Notes: generated by a model from the letters alone, not told the origin. DNA of 64,000 bases from Verrucomicrobiaceae bacterium (GCA_027486585.1 JAIXOU010000099.1:29251-93250); one strand, 5' to 3'. Shown: positions 16,351-25,783, numbered from the stretch's first letter. A program made the numbers and translations.

Positions 16351-18663
16351 TCACTTACCCTCGTAAGGGCGCGCCCGCGGGATGTCGTCTGACGGGATGC
16401 CGAAGCGGATGGTTTCTTCAAGGATCGTGGAGCGGCTGGCTTCGATGTGATTGGGGCTGTCCAGGGAGTCGGTCGAGTTAATGATGCGTGGCTGGATAAA
16501 GATAAGCAGTTCTTCACGCTTCGTGGTTTTGGTCGTGGTGCTGAAGAGATGCTTGATGACGGGAACCTTGCGCAGGAAGATGGCTCCGTTTTCACCATCG
16601 CTCGTGCGCTCGGTGACGAGGCCGCCGAGCACGACGGTGGAGCCGTTTTTCACGGTGACAGTGGTCAGCAGCTCCTGGGTGCCGATGGTTGGTACGGTGT
16701 TTCCAGAGATGTTTTGTTGCCCAACGATGTTGTCATTGATCTGAGCAATGCGCAGGGTGACTTCGTTGTCGGAATTGATTAGGGGCACGACTTCAAGCTT
16801 CAGGACGACGTCACGATAATCAATGCTGGCACTGGTTGCTGCGATGTTGCCAACACCAGCATTGGAAAGGATGTTCACAGGCACGGCGATACGCTGACCA
16901 CTGGAGATGACTGCCTTGCCATTGTTGGTGGTGTACATGCTTGGGCTGGAAAGGACTTTGAAATTGTTGTTTCCGTCCATGAGATTGATGTAGCGACTCA
17001 GGGAGCCCAGCTGGCCATAAAGGCTCATGTTTGAGGCGGATAACCCTTCGCCGTTGAATGGCAGATTGATGGCACCTGCCACGGCGGTCGCGGTCCCCGA
17101 GCCCGTCCCCGAGGAGAGCGACTTATCACGCACGGTGAAATCATCCAGCATCTTCAGGAAGTCGAAGCCATACTTGTAGTCTCCGCCCAGGCTAAGCTGG
17201 CCGATGATGGTACTGATATAGACTTGCTGCGGACGTACGTCCATTTCCTGAATGAGCTGATCGATGATCTGAATGTGTTCAGGGGAGCCGCTAACGACGA
17301 GGCTGTTGGATTGTGGATCGGCAATGAGGAGTGTTTTACCCACGATGATGGATTCAGGTGCTGAGACGGCCTCAGGGTCATCGAGAAGACTGCGGTTGGC
17401 ATTGCTGTTCTGGGAGCCTGAGCCAAAACCGCCGCCACCACCGAATCCATCCTGCTGCCCAGAGAAACCGCCATTCAATCCGCCTCCGTTGTTGGAATTG
17501 CGATTTAAATTGGTGGATGGGGTATTGGAGCTGCTGCTCGGGCGGCGGCGACTGCTGCTGCTGCTTCCTCCACCACCTTGGCCTGCGCCACCGCTTTCGT
17601 TCTGAATGTCGGTATCTTTAGCCAGTGCGTTGTAGGCCACGGCAAGGAAATCTCCGACATCGAGATAGTTTAGCTTTTTCTTCAGGAAAGTGACGCTGTC
17701 AGACTGCATGTCCAGCTTCTCCACCAGCCCGCGGATATAGGCGATATCGACAGGCCGTGCGATGACGAGCAAGCTATTGGTTCGGCGGTGTGGGATGACC
17801 TTCACCTTGGCCACGCTGGGATTGGTGTTAGCTGTATTGGCTGCACCTGCAGGATTAGCGGCGACGGCTCGGGCACCATTGGGAGCTGCAGGCGCTGTGG
17901 CGGGTTGAGCCGCTGGCTGGCTGGCGGATTCAGCCTTCTCCTGTTCCTCATAAATTTCACTGATGATCTCGGCGATGCTCTCAGCATCACTGCGTTGAAG
18001 CTGGATCATCTCATTGGCTATCTCAGCTGGTGGAACGTCGATGACTTGTGCCATCTCATAGATGCTGCGAATGGTGACACTGTTCTCCGTGATGACGAGG
18101 GCTGCGGCATTTTTCATCGGCATGATGGCCCCATAGGTATGCAGCTTGATGACTTCCTGAAAGGCCTTGGCGGCCTCTTCGGGGGCGATGTGCTCCAGCG
18201 GCATGACGTAGTGGCAGAGTTCTTCCGTCGTTGGCAGGTCCTTGATGGAGTGATAAACTTTCAATCCTTCAGGAGTCGGGCTTTTGCCACCGCTGTGGTG
18301 AATGAGCTTCACAGTCTTGGCATCGACTGGGATGATTGCGTATCCATTGAGGATGAGAGTGGCTTCGATAAAGGCCACGGCCTCTGTGCGTGTCAGTGGA
18401 TCAGGCGCGACGATGCGCAACGGCTCACCAGCCAACGATGAATCGAGGATGAATTTTTTCCCTGTAATCTGAGTGTAAAAGGGGATGATGGCCTGAACGG
18501 GCGTGTTCGGGAAGTTGACTTTGATCGTCGCGCTTTCGTCGAAGCCCGCAATTTTGGGCTCATCCGCTTGAAGTGAGATCGTGAAACTAGCCACCAAGAT
18601 CCAAGCGCTTATTCGCGAGAGAGAGCGGACTGGGGAGCGAAAGTTGAAAGGAAAGAGAGTCAT
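16351..18663 (-). CDS. Secretin, type II secretion GspD-like outer-membrane channel
   Basis: The product has 770 residues with a signal peptide ending near SLQA. N-terminal domains resemble N0 (TIKVNFPNTPVQAIIPFYTQ, roughly 45-110) and repeated N1-N3 domains (VKVIPHRRTNSLLVIARPVD near 290, and SNSLVVSGSPEHIQIIDQLI). Between the last two is a low-complexity Ser/Gly/Asn stretch (about 365-430), longer than usual. The secretin core follows (YKYGFDFLKMLDD, VLKLEVVPLINSDNEVTLRI, TVTVKNGSTVVLGGL, VPVIKHLFSTTTK, LLIFIQPRII). This forms a multimeric outer-membrane pore. No other secretion or pilus genes flank it, so its system must be encoded elsewhere. A GspD-type assignment rests on the pattern of N domains and core. 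Confidence 0.9.
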   Translation of the reverse strand: MTLFPFNFRSPVRSLSRISAWILVASFTISLQADEPKIAGFDESATIKVNFPNTPVQAIIPFYTQITGKKFILDSSLAGEPLRIVAPDPLTRTEAVAFIEATLILNGYAIIPVDAKTVKLIHHSGGKSPTPEGLKVYHSIKDLPTTEELCHYVMPLEHIAPEEAAKAFQEVIKLHTYGAIMPMKNAAALVITENSVTIRSIYEMAQVIDVPPAEIANEMIQLQRSDAESIAEIISEIYEEQEKAESASQPAAQPATAPAAPNGARAVAANPAGAANTANTNPSVAKVKVIPHRRTNSLLVIARPVDIAYIRGLVEKLDMQSDSVTFLKKKLNYLDVGDFLAVAYNALAKDTDIQNESGGAGQGGGGSSSSSRRRPSSSSNTPSTNLNRNSNNGGGLNGGFSGQQDGFGGGGGFGSGSQNSNANRSLLDDPEAVSAPESIIVGKTLLIADPQSNSLVVSGSPEHIQIIDQLIQEMDVRPQQVYISTIIGQLSLGGDYKYGFDFLKMLDDFTVRDKSLSSGTGSGTATAVAGAINLPFNGEGLSASNMSLYGQLGSLSRYINLMDGNNNFKVLSSPSMYTTNNGKAVISSGQRIAVPVNILSNAGVGNIAATSASIDYRDVVLKLEVVPLINSDNEVTLRIAQINDNIVGQQNISGNTVPTIGTQELLTTVTVKNGSTVVLGGLVTERTSDGENGAIFLRKVPVIKHLFSTTTKTTKREELLIFIQPRIINSTDSLDSPNHIEASRSTILEETIRFGIPSDDIPRARPYEGK

Positions 18664-18772
18664 AGGACACTCTCATTATAATTATCATATCAACAATGGC
18701 AAATAGAATATTTAGATCTATTAACATTTAACAAGGTAAGAAATTTGTCAGGCGATAGTCCGCAAGGTAGGA

Positions 18773-18790
18773 CGGCTGGTCCACCAGCCG
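18773..18790. repeat. Short perfect palindrome in the secretin-PHP intergenic region
   Basis: CGGCTGGT (18773-18780), two bases, then ACCAGCCG (18783-18790) form a perfect 8-bp stem. It lies between the stop of the leftward PHP gene and the start of the leftward secretin gene. No T-run follows on the minus strand, so it is a weak terminator candidate at best. It may be a small dispersed repeat. The rest of 18664-18822 is AT-rich near the secretin start and probably holds its promoter. Confidence 0.4.
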
Positions 18791-18822
18791 CCTCCGTTAG
18801 ACCCTGGATGACCAGAAATCTC

Positions 18823-20085
18823 TCACCAGCCGACTGGCTGAGTCCATGCCTGCTGCTTTTGGCCTGGAGCATAGGGATTGGTCATGACCTGATCAGAAAC
18901 GATGACCGCGCGGACATACAGTTCATCTCCCGTCAGTTGATAGAAGGGTTCCAGGCTGTCGCTGCTGGCCAAGAGGATGCCGATATCGTCACCATGCTGG
19001 AGCCGGATCGGCTGTGGATCTCCGGCAGGTGAGGGGACTTCTTTGACCGCACGATCATAGTTTTTCCGCGTGCCACGGAACTCAGTGCGGTATTTCACCC
19101 CTGCCTTAGCCTGGATTTTGATTTGCAGTCGGCGGCTGGATGGATCGAAATGGATGTCGTCCAAACTGACGCCTGTGGAGGAATAGAAAGCCCCCTTTTG
19201 CATGGCAGTGACAAGAGCGTCTGCGTCGAGTTTAGCCGCGTGGACCATGACCCAGCCGCGCCCAGGTGTGACGGTGCCTCCGTGGTAATTGTGGCTGTCA
19301 TCCGTGGCCAAGCCAAAGAGCGGAGGCTGTTTCAACTCGCTGATTCGGATGGTATTAGCGATGTCCCAAATGCGTTCATGGGTGGAGTCCACGCGGTCAG
19401 GATGGCCTTCATTCAGCGTGCCAGGGTGGCCATTGAAGATTTCAAAGAAACGATCTTCGATCACATGGGCCAGATCATCTGCCGTCAGTGCCCATCTGAA
19501 GTTCGGATGATTGATGTGGGCCATGATGGGGTTGCCTGTTTTGCTCGCCTGTTCAGCCACAGCTTGGAGATTGGTGCGGATGGTTTCCCGAATGGAAACA
19601 AGATCTTTGATGGGTTGGATTGCCGTGCTGACATTGATGGCGTTGATGTGAATCGGTGCTTTGCCAAACCCCGCACTGATTTCCTCTGCCTGCACCAGTA
19701 GAAATTTCCCAGGTTCTTCAAATCTAGGTCGGTATTCTTCCAGAGTTTTTAGACGCACTTCGGTATTGCCGGAGACTTCACGGGTCTCTACCCACTCATT
19801 CCCAAAACGTGCTTTGTATTTATCCAGAACCTTTGGTCCTAGTGCGATTTTCTTTTTCTCGATCACGGATTCCTTCACCCAGCGCTCACCTGCGGCCAGG
19901 GTATTGTGATCAGACAGCGCCAGAAAATGGTACCCCTGCTCTTTATACCAAGCCGAGATCATGTCCGGGAAGTCATTGCCATCGCTCCACAGTGAGTGCG
20001 CATGTGTGTTGCCCTTGAACCAACGCAAATCCTCCGCAGGCAAGAATGAAGGAAGTAAAAGGGCAGCAATTAGGATGAATCTCAT
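18823..20085 (-). CDS. PHP-domain metal-dependent phosphoesterase-like protein, exported
   Basis: The product has 420 residues with a signal peptide (MRFILIAALLLPSFLPAED). The PHP metal site is visible: GNTHAHSLWSDG, FLALSDHNTL, AHINHPNFRWAL and FGLATDDSHNY supply the expected His and Asp ligands. PHP enzymes hydrolyse phosphate esters. Exported forms like this are common in verrucomicrobia and planctomycetes and have no assigned substrate. The ATG at 20085 has an AGGAG sequence about nine bases upstream on the minus strand, which decides the start against an earlier in-frame codon at 20169. It is divergent from the cyclase gene, with 47 bases between the start codons. Confidence 0.87.
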   Translation of the reverse strand: MRFILIAALLLPSFLPAEDLRWFKGNTHAHSLWSDGNDFPDMISAWYKEQGYHFLALSDHNTLAAGERWVKESVIEKKKIALGPKVLDKYKARFGNEWVETREVSGNTEVRLKTLEEYRPRFEEPGKFLLVQAEEISAGFGKAPIHINAINVSTAIQPIKDLVSIRETIRTNLQAVAEQASKTGNPIMAHINHPNFRWALTADDLAHVIEDRFFEIFNGHPGTLNEGHPDRVDSTHERIWDIANTIRISELKQPPLFGLATDDSHNYHGGTVTPGRGWVMVHAAKLDADALVTAMQKGAFYSSTGVSLDDIHFDPSSRRLQIKIQAKAGVKYRTEFRGTRKNYDRAVKEVPSPAGDPQPIRLQHGDDIGILLASSDSLEPFYQLTGDELYVRAVIVSDQVMTNPYAPGQKQQAWTQPVGW

Positions 20086-20132
20086 GGCAGTTCTCCTTGA
20101 ACGCAGCTTTACCTGTCGAACAATCACCTTCC

Positions 20133-22049
20133 ATGCCAGATCGCCTTGAAATTGCCCTTGATCACACACGTTCTCATTTGCTGTCGCTGAGAAATGCGGA
20201 CGGTTACTGGGCTGGGGAGCTTTCTAGCAGTGCGCTGAGTACGGCGACGGCGGTGGTGGCTCTGCATCAGGTGGATGCGGTGAGTCATGCGCCTTTGATC
20301 GAAGCTGGGGCGCGCTGGCTGGTGGCGAATCAAAATGCGGACGGTGGCTGGGGAGATACGACGATCAGCAAGAGCAATCTTTCCACCACGCTGCTGTGCT
20401 GGAGCGCGCTCCGTAACTGCGTTCGCCAGAACGTGGGGGTGGATGAACATGCGACCCACAGCCCGCACTCTGGCGAGTGCGCCTACGAGCGTAGGCTTGT
20501 TCGCCAGAACGAGGTGGACAAGAGTGCCCTAAGCTTATTGGAAGAACGCATTCTGGCGAATACGCCTACAGCCATCACTCGCGCCGAAGCCTGGATCATC
20601 TCTCAGGTCGGCTCGCTGGAGCCAGCCGACATCGCCCGGGCGGTGATTGGTCGCTATGGAAAGGACAAGACTTTCTCGGTGCCGATCCTCATGCTCTGCT
20701 GCATCGGCGGCACACTCGGGGAGAATGCTTGGCGGCGAGTTTTGCCACTGCCTTTCGAGCTGGCGGCTTTGCCACGGAGTTGGTTCGGCGCGGTGGGCCT
20801 GCCGGTGGTGAGCTATGCTTTGCCAGCGTTGATTGCCATTGGTTACACTCGTTTTAAAAATGAGCCGCCTGCTTGGTGGAATCCTCTGCGCTGGATCAGG
20901 GCTCTGCTGTGGGATCGCATTTCACCCATGCTGAAAGAGTTGCAGCCGAGCAGTGGTGGTTATTTGGAAGCGACGCCACTCACCAGTTTCGTCACGATGG
21001 CTCTGGCCTCTGCGGGTGAAAAAGAGCATCCCTGCATTCCTGGAGCCGTGGCTTTTTTGACAGGCTCAATGCGTGCTGATGGCAGTTGGCCGATTGATAC
21101 AAATTTAGCCACTTGGGGCACCACTTTGGCCGTGAAGGCTCTGGGAGAAATACAGCCTGAAACGCGCGACTGGTTGCTAGGGCAACAATACCAAAGCGTG
21201 CATGCCTTTACTAGCGCAGCCCCCGGTGGCTGGGCCTGGACCGATCTGCCTGGCGGCGTGCCTGATGCCGATGATACGGCAGGAGCGCTGATTGCCTTGA
21301 AGGCAGGGCGGGCTGTCCCTAGCCCGTCGGGATTTGCCCAGGCCGGAATCACTTGGCTGCTGGATCTTCAAAATCGGGATGGTGGGATGCCGACCTTTTG
21401 TCGTGGTTGGGGCACGTTGCCTTTTGATCGCAGCACGCCGGAGCTGACGGCTCATGCTCTGCTCGCCTGGTGGCTTTGGGAAAAGGAAATGCCCTCTGAA
21501 TGTCAGGCTCGGATTCACCTAAGCTCGAAGGTGGCACTGACATACCTGCGGAAAACTCAGCGTGCAGACGGCTCGTGGATCCCCCTGTGGTTTGGCAATG
21601 AAAATGCTACAGGTGATGACAACCCTGTCTATGGTACGGCCATGGTCGTGGCCTATTTGAGTGGAGAGCCACGTTTGGCTGAGCAGGCAGCCTCATTGAT
21701 TGGCTCTGGCGTGACCTATTTACTTTCTGCCCAGCAGACCAGTGGTGCTTGGGGCGGTGACTCAACTGCACCTGCGACGATTGAAGAAACCGCCGTGACT
21801 CTGCACGCCCTGTGCCAATCTGCTAAGTACGCGCCGACCTCGAAGGCTGTCATAAATCTCGGCACTGACTGGCTGCTGGAAGCTACCCAAGACGGCGGCC
21901 ACTTCCCAGCTTCTCCCATTGGCCTCTACTTTGCCCGCTTGTGGTATCACGAGCAGCTTTACCCGATTATCTGGACGGCACAGGCTTTGAGGAGCGTTAG
22001 GCGGTTTTTGGTTCTTTGGATTGGGTTGCTTTCAGTTGCTGCGATTTAA
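20133..22049 (+). CDS. shc: Squalene-hopene-cyclase-like triterpene cyclase
   Basis: The product has 638 residues, in the size range of squalene-hopene cyclases. It contains the class II catalytic motif DADDTA (around residue 383, in GGVPDADDTAGALIALKAG) and several QW-type repeats (NADGGWGDT, ADGSWPID, RDGGMPTFCRGWG, RADGSWIPLWFGNE). It also has the typical ending SPIGLYFARLWYHEQLYP. Class II cyclases fold a polyprene such as squalene into a polycyclic triterpene at the membrane. No squalene-synthesis (hpnCDE) genes are in the window, so the substrate is inferred. Roughly residues 98-148 are an in-frame insertion made of palindromic repeats (see the repeat entry). The ATG at 20133 is preferred; a TTG at 20097 extends the frame by 12 residues. 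Confidence 0.87.
   Translation: MPDRLEIALDHTRSHLLSLRNADGYWAGELSSSALSTATAVVALHQVDAVSHAPLIEAGARWLVANQNADGGWGDTTISKSNLSTTLLCWSALRNCVRQNVGVDEHATHSPHSGECAYERRLVRQNEVDKSALSLLEERILANTPTAITRAEAWIISQVGSLEPADIARAVIGRYGKDKTFSVPILMLCCIGGTLGENAWRRVLPLPFELAALPRSWFGAVGLPVVSYALPALIAIGYTRFKNEPPAWWNPLRWIRALLWDRISPMLKELQPSSGGYLEATPLTSFVTMALASAGEKEHPCIPGAVAFLTGSMRADGSWPIDTNLATWGTTLAVKALGEIQPETRDWLLGQQYQSVHAFTSAAPGGWAWTDLPGGVPDADDTAGALIALKAGRAVPSPSGFAQAGITWLLDLQNRDGGMPTFCRGWGTLPFDRSTPELTAHALLAWWLWEKEMPSECQARIHLSSKVALTYLRKTQRADGSWIPLWFGNENATGDDNPVYGTAMVVAYLSGEPRLAEQAASLIGSGVTYLLSAQQTSGAWGGDSTAPATIEETAVTLHALCQSAKYAPTSKAVINLGTDWLLEATQDGGHFPASPIGLYFARLWYHEQLYPIIWTAQALRSVRRFLVLWIGLLSVAAI
20421..20569. repeat. REP-like palindromic element inserted in frame in the cyclase gene
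   Basis: The core is a nested hairpin at 20470-20507: CTGGCGA, a short spacer, GCCTAC, GAGC, GTAGGC, a spacer, TCGCCAG. A half copy follows at 20553-20569 (CTGGCGAATACGCCTAC) and a reverse half copy sits at 20421-20432 (GTTCGCCAGAAC, itself a palindrome). The repeat keeps the reading frame open and adds about 45-50 residues between two well-conserved cyclase segments (LLCWSALRN and RAEAWIISQVG) that normally lie close together. This looks like a small mobile palindromic element that became coding. Confidence 0.75.
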
Positions 22050-22081
22050 GTCGTCAGGGTCTTTCGCTTCCGTGACTTGCG

Positions 22082-23212
22082 TTACTTAGCGGCGGGATCC
22101 CAAGTTTCCATGGCGAGGCTTCCGGCTCCGAGGGCACCGGCGTCATCGCCTAGGCTTGAGAGGACGATTTGGATGTTCGTGCCTAGTAGTTTGGGACTGA
22201 GATTTTCGACGGTGGCCTGGATGTCCTGGCAAAAGCTGTCTCCTAGGGCGGTCAGGGGGCCATGCAGGAAGAAGATCTCGGGATCGACGATGAGCTGGAC
22301 GGTGCGGATGACCCGCGCGAAGTCGAGCACGGTGCGCTGCCATTCGGGTGATCCGGGTTGGGCGACAGCTTTTAGGGCAGCACCGAGGTCTGCGGGTAGG
22401 GGGGCTTCTAGTGGCAGGCCTGCCATGCGGCGGTAGATGGCGGTGGCTGACATGGTGTCGTGCAGGGCGCGCTCACCCTCCGGTTGGGGCCAGGACCAGA
22501 GCCCGACTTCACCAGCCACTTCATGAGCTCCGTGCATGAGCTGGCCGTTGTGCATGATGCTGAGGCCAAAACCGCTTCGGGGGCCAAGGATGACGTAGTC
22601 TTTTAAATCGCGTCCTGCACCGAACCAGCGCTCGGCTAAAGCGATGCCGCGCAGGTTGTTTTCAACCGTGATCGTCGTTCTAAAACGCTTTTTAAGTGTT
22701 TCTGCGATGGGGATTTCTTGCCAATCCTTGATGAATGAGAAATAGCGGCCAACGCCACGTTTTCGGTCCACAAGGCCTGGGGCACCAACGCCGATACCAA
22801 GCAGGGGAGATTTCTGTTCGGTGACGAGTTTGTCTATTTCAGTGGTAATGAGCTGCATCACGTCTGAGGCGACGGAATCAGCTGCCAGTGGGCAGGCTTT
22901 GGTGGAGATCACTTTCCCTGCGAAATCGATGGCGACGAAATGAACACGCTGGGCATTGAGCTCGATACCAGCAAACCACCCCACCTCTGGGACGAGGCCT
23001 AACAGCCTTTGCGGGCGTCCGATGGTGGCTTTTTCGATGCCGGTTTCTTTGATGTAGCCTTCAGCGATGAGCTGGTCAGCATAAAGGCAGAGAGTGGAGG
23101 CGGATGCACCTAAGAGGCGGGCTAGAGACGAGCGTGAAACTGCGTGTCCGCTGCGCAGGTTAAGAATGGTCGCACCCAGCATGGCGCGATGATCTAATGG
23201 TTTTTTCCGCAT
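22082..23212 (-). CDS. ROK-family transcriptional regulator
   Basis: The product has 376 residues. An N-terminal winged helix-turn-helix (about 15-65: SRSSLARLLGASASTLCLYA, IGRPQRLLGL) is followed by a ROK domain with FAGIELNAQRVHFVAIDFAG (phosphate loop region), GIGVGAPGLVDRKRG, ITVENNLRGIALAERWFGAG and HEVAGEVGLW. The usual ROK zinc motif, CxCGxxGCxE, is absent after HEVAGEVG. Such proteins are repressors or activators that respond to sugars. It lies downstream of the FAD oxidoreductase gene across a terminator, so it probably has its own promoter. Nearby targets are unknown. Confidence 0.88.
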   Translation of the reverse strand: MRKKPLDHRAMLGATILNLRSGHAVSRSSLARLLGASASTLCLYADQLIAEGYIKETGIEKATIGRPQRLLGLVPEVGWFAGIELNAQRVHFVAIDFAGKVISTKACPLAADSVASDVMQLITTEIDKLVTEQKSPLLGIGVGAPGLVDRKRGVGRYFSFIKDWQEIPIAETLKKRFRTTITVENNLRGIALAERWFGAGRDLKDYVILGPRSGFGLSIMHNGQLMHGAHEVAGEVGLWSWPQPEGERALHDTMSATAIYRRMAGLPLEAPLPADLGAALKAVAQPGSPEWQRTVLDFARVIRTVQLIVDPEIFFLHGPLTALGDSFCQDIQATVENLSPKLLGTNIQIVLSSLGDDAGALGAGSLAMETWDPAAK

Positions 23213-23230
23213 AAAGGCGGAATCATCCTT

Positions 23231-23262
23231 GTCTGAAAAAGACTGGAATGCCAGTCTGTTTC
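23231..23262 (-). terminator. Rho-independent terminator after the FAD oxidoreductase gene
   Basis: AGACTGG (23240-23246), a 4-base loop and CCAGTCT (23251-23257) make a perfect 7-bp stem. Read on the minus strand it is followed by TTTTTC, the expected U-run. It lies 17 bases beyond the stop of the leftward FAD oxidoreductase gene and before the ROK gene. Confidence 0.8.
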
Positions 23263-23278
23263 TTAACGAATGGTGAAA

Positions 23279-25624
23279 TTACTTGGCGGAGATGATCTGG
23301 ACGGCATCCAGGTGGACATTTCCCTTCGCGCCTTCGGTGCGGAAGATGACTGCGGATTCTTCTCCTGCGTTGAATTTGAACGTTCCAAGTGACTGTGCAC
23401 CATCTTTACCGGTAGCTTTTTGGCTCTGATTGACGGTGATGCTTTTTTCTCCTTCAGCGCTGAGGATGCTGATTGGGACGCTTTTCCCACGGTTTTCATG
23501 AGGCTGCCAGTAGGCGATCACTTCATAGGTGCCGCTTTGCTTTACGGCAAAGGCGAAGCGGGCGCTGGCTCCTTTGGCGCTGCTGAAGCTGTAGTGGCTG
23601 CCGAGGAAGGGTTTTAAGCCTTCGCCTTTTCTCCAGTCGCCAACGAGTTCGGCGTCTTCGTCATCGATGACGATTCCAGCCATCTTTTTAGGGTCGAGTT
23701 CACCACTGGCGACTTCTGGGAGCTTTTTAGCATTGGCTGGTAGATAGAGTGCGGCCTCGACACTATCCCGGCGCATGGCACCAGGTTGGTTCATGAGGTC
23801 TTTGAGGATGTCCAGATACTGCTCATAGACGCCACGTGGGCTGGTGTGATGGCGGACACAGATCCAGGCGGCTTTTCCGACGACTTCTCCCATCATGCCG
23901 CAGGTGCGCATGACACGGGTGCTGCCCAGGGCTTGGCGCTCGACGCTGATGGTGCGGCCTGCCATGAAGAGATTACCGATGTCCTTGGAATAGAAGCAGC
24001 GGTAGGGCACGGGATAGCCGTTTTTACGATCAATGTGGCCGCCAAATTCAGCGCGGCTGATGAAGGGGTTGTTGGGGAATTTGACGGCGTATTGCTCCTT
24101 GGGATAATGCAGGTCCTGATCCCAGGTGGTGGGCACACAGCCGTCTGGATGGATGATGTTTTTGTCCATGTCCGCACTGCTAAGGACGATGTCCCCGACG
24201 ATGCGGCGGCTTTCACGCGGGCCACCGATGTAGGCCAGCCATTGGAGGTCGTAGTCGGTGTATTTGTCGCCACCTTTGGTTTTTAAGGCGCTGACGGCAC
24301 CATAGACGGCGCGGAAATTATGATCGCGGATAAGCTCCAGGTCATTGAGTGGATGTTTATCAAAGCCGCTTTCCCAGAACCATTCGCCATGTAGATACTC
24401 TTCCATCTTCGGCACGGGGGTGTAGCCGAGGTCGTAGCCGCTCATGTTGAGTTTGTTTTTGACTCCGACGGGCTCCATGGAACGCGGGGCAGGGAAGTCT
24501 GCCAGCTCTAAAGGCAGAGCCCACGGCGTGGCTGGCCAGGTGACGGCCTGCTTGTGTTTTTTCAGAACCCACATGTTGCTCATGCCCATGCGGCCTTTTT
24601 CTTCCATCATGAACTGGGCTCCTGCTAGGGCACCGACGCTGCCGTGGCCTGTGCAATCGACGAAGAACTGGCCTACGAAGCGTGTTTCTTTGCCCGTCTT
24701 CGTGTCTAGGCCGGTGACGCTGCGGATGTTTTTGGCATCTTTGCCCATCTCGACGCCATAGACATGGGTGTTTAAGAAGAGATCCATGTTCTTTTCAGCC
24801 TTCACAGCGTCTTCTTTGAGCTTGTCGTTATATTCGGCTGGATCGGCTGCGGGGCTGTTGCTGGCGCGGTCGGCGAATTCTTCGATGATCTCGCCAAGAT
24901 GAGGATACAGTCCACGGCGAGTGCCGCCCATGGCCCAGACTTGTACCTCGCTGCTGCCATTGCCGCCGAGCACCGGGCGGTTTTGGATAAAGGCGACGCT
25001 GAGTCCTTGGCGTGCGCCTGAGATGGCAGCGCCCATGCCGGAGTAGCCTCCGCCGACGACGACCAAATCATATTTTTTGGTTTCTGGCGCTTTTTCTGGC
25101 AGTCCTAAAAGCTTGCGGCGCAGGGTGTTGGTCGCCGCTAGTTCGTTGGGCGGGGTGAAGCTGGCGTCCCGACTGAGTAAAACAGCATCCACTCGGCCAT
25201 CAAAGCCCGTTTGATCCGCGAGGGCGAGTTTGGCGCTGCCTTTGAGTTCGGCAGTGCCGGCTTTTTCCCAAAGCCAATCTTTCCCCTCAGTGCCCAGTAC
25301 TTTTGCCAGAGTTTGACCATTCACACTGAGTTGAAATTTCCCCGGAGCACCTTCCGCATCGAAAGGGGCCACCCAGTTCTTCGTCCGCACCCAAAGCGTG
25401 TAGGTTCCTGGCTCTGTGATGGCGACCTCCGTTTCGGCATTTTTGACCGGCTTGCCCATGCCGTGTGCCATGAGGTAAGGGGAGCCCATGATATCAATGA
25501 ATTGTGTATCAAGCACCCAGCCACCTGGATTAGTGAAGGATTCGGCTTCGACCCATACTTGCTGTGCGTGAGCTGACAGAGCCGTGGCAAGGAGGGATGC
25601 GAGAAGGAGTCGTGTGGGCTTCAT
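23279..25624 (-). CDS. Secreted FAD-dependent oxidoreductase with golvesin-like C-terminal domain
   Basis: From the ATG at 25624 the product has 781 residues and a signal peptide (MKPTRLLLASLLATALSAHA). Residues 22-155 resemble a carbohydrate-binding-like beta domain (VWVEAESF ... GTYTLWVRTKNW). An FAD_oxidored domain starts with the dinucleotide-binding strand YDLVVVGGGYSGMGAA at 185-200, then RPVLGGNGSSEVQVWAMGG. The last 140 residues (from GIVIDDEDAELVGDW) match the C-terminal domain of the second oxidoreductase at 60049, a golvesin/xanthan-lyase type module. A sugar-related oxidation is plausible but unproven. The frame extends upstream to 25894, but that part precedes the signal peptide and overlaps the divergent ThuA gene. 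Confidence 0.88.
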   Translation of the reverse strand: MKPTRLLLASLLATALSAHAQQVWVEAESFTNPGGWVLDTQFIDIMGSPYLMAHGMGKPVKNAETEVAITEPGTYTLWVRTKNWVAPFDAEGAPGKFQLSVNGQTLAKVLGTEGKDWLWEKAGTAELKGSAKLALADQTGFDGRVDAVLLSRDASFTPPNELAATNTLRRKLLGLPEKAPETKKYDLVVVGGGYSGMGAAISGARQGLSVAFIQNRPVLGGNGSSEVQVWAMGGTRRGLYPHLGEIIEEFADRASNSPAADPAEYNDKLKEDAVKAEKNMDLFLNTHVYGVEMGKDAKNIRSVTGLDTKTGKETRFVGQFFVDCTGHGSVGALAGAQFMMEEKGRMGMSNMWVLKKHKQAVTWPATPWALPLELADFPAPRSMEPVGVKNKLNMSGYDLGYTPVPKMEEYLHGEWFWESGFDKHPLNDLELIRDHNFRAVYGAVSALKTKGGDKYTDYDLQWLAYIGGPRESRRIVGDIVLSSADMDKNIIHPDGCVPTTWDQDLHYPKEQYAVKFPNNPFISRAEFGGHIDRKNGYPVPYRCFYSKDIGNLFMAGRTISVERQALGSTRVMRTCGMMGEVVGKAAWICVRHHTSPRGVYEQYLDILKDLMNQPGAMRRDSVEAALYLPANAKKLPEVASGELDPKKMAGIVIDDEDAELVGDWRKGEGLKPFLGSHYSFSSAKGASARFAFAVKQSGTYEVIAYWQPHENRGKSVPISILSAEGEKSITVNQSQKATGKDGAQSLGTFKFNAGEESAVIFRTEGAKGNVHLDAVQIISAK

Positions 25625-25783
25625 GGTTGATTCGTTAAGGTGCTTATAAACGGTGATTGGTGAACGCTGCAATCTTTTGTCTCCGGTTACAGTAACGGGA
25701 GCTTCTTTGAAAAAGGGATTTTTGGGAAGTAAAACTTTGGATTGACCTTCATTACTGCGCCGGAACAATATCACGTCCCAACT

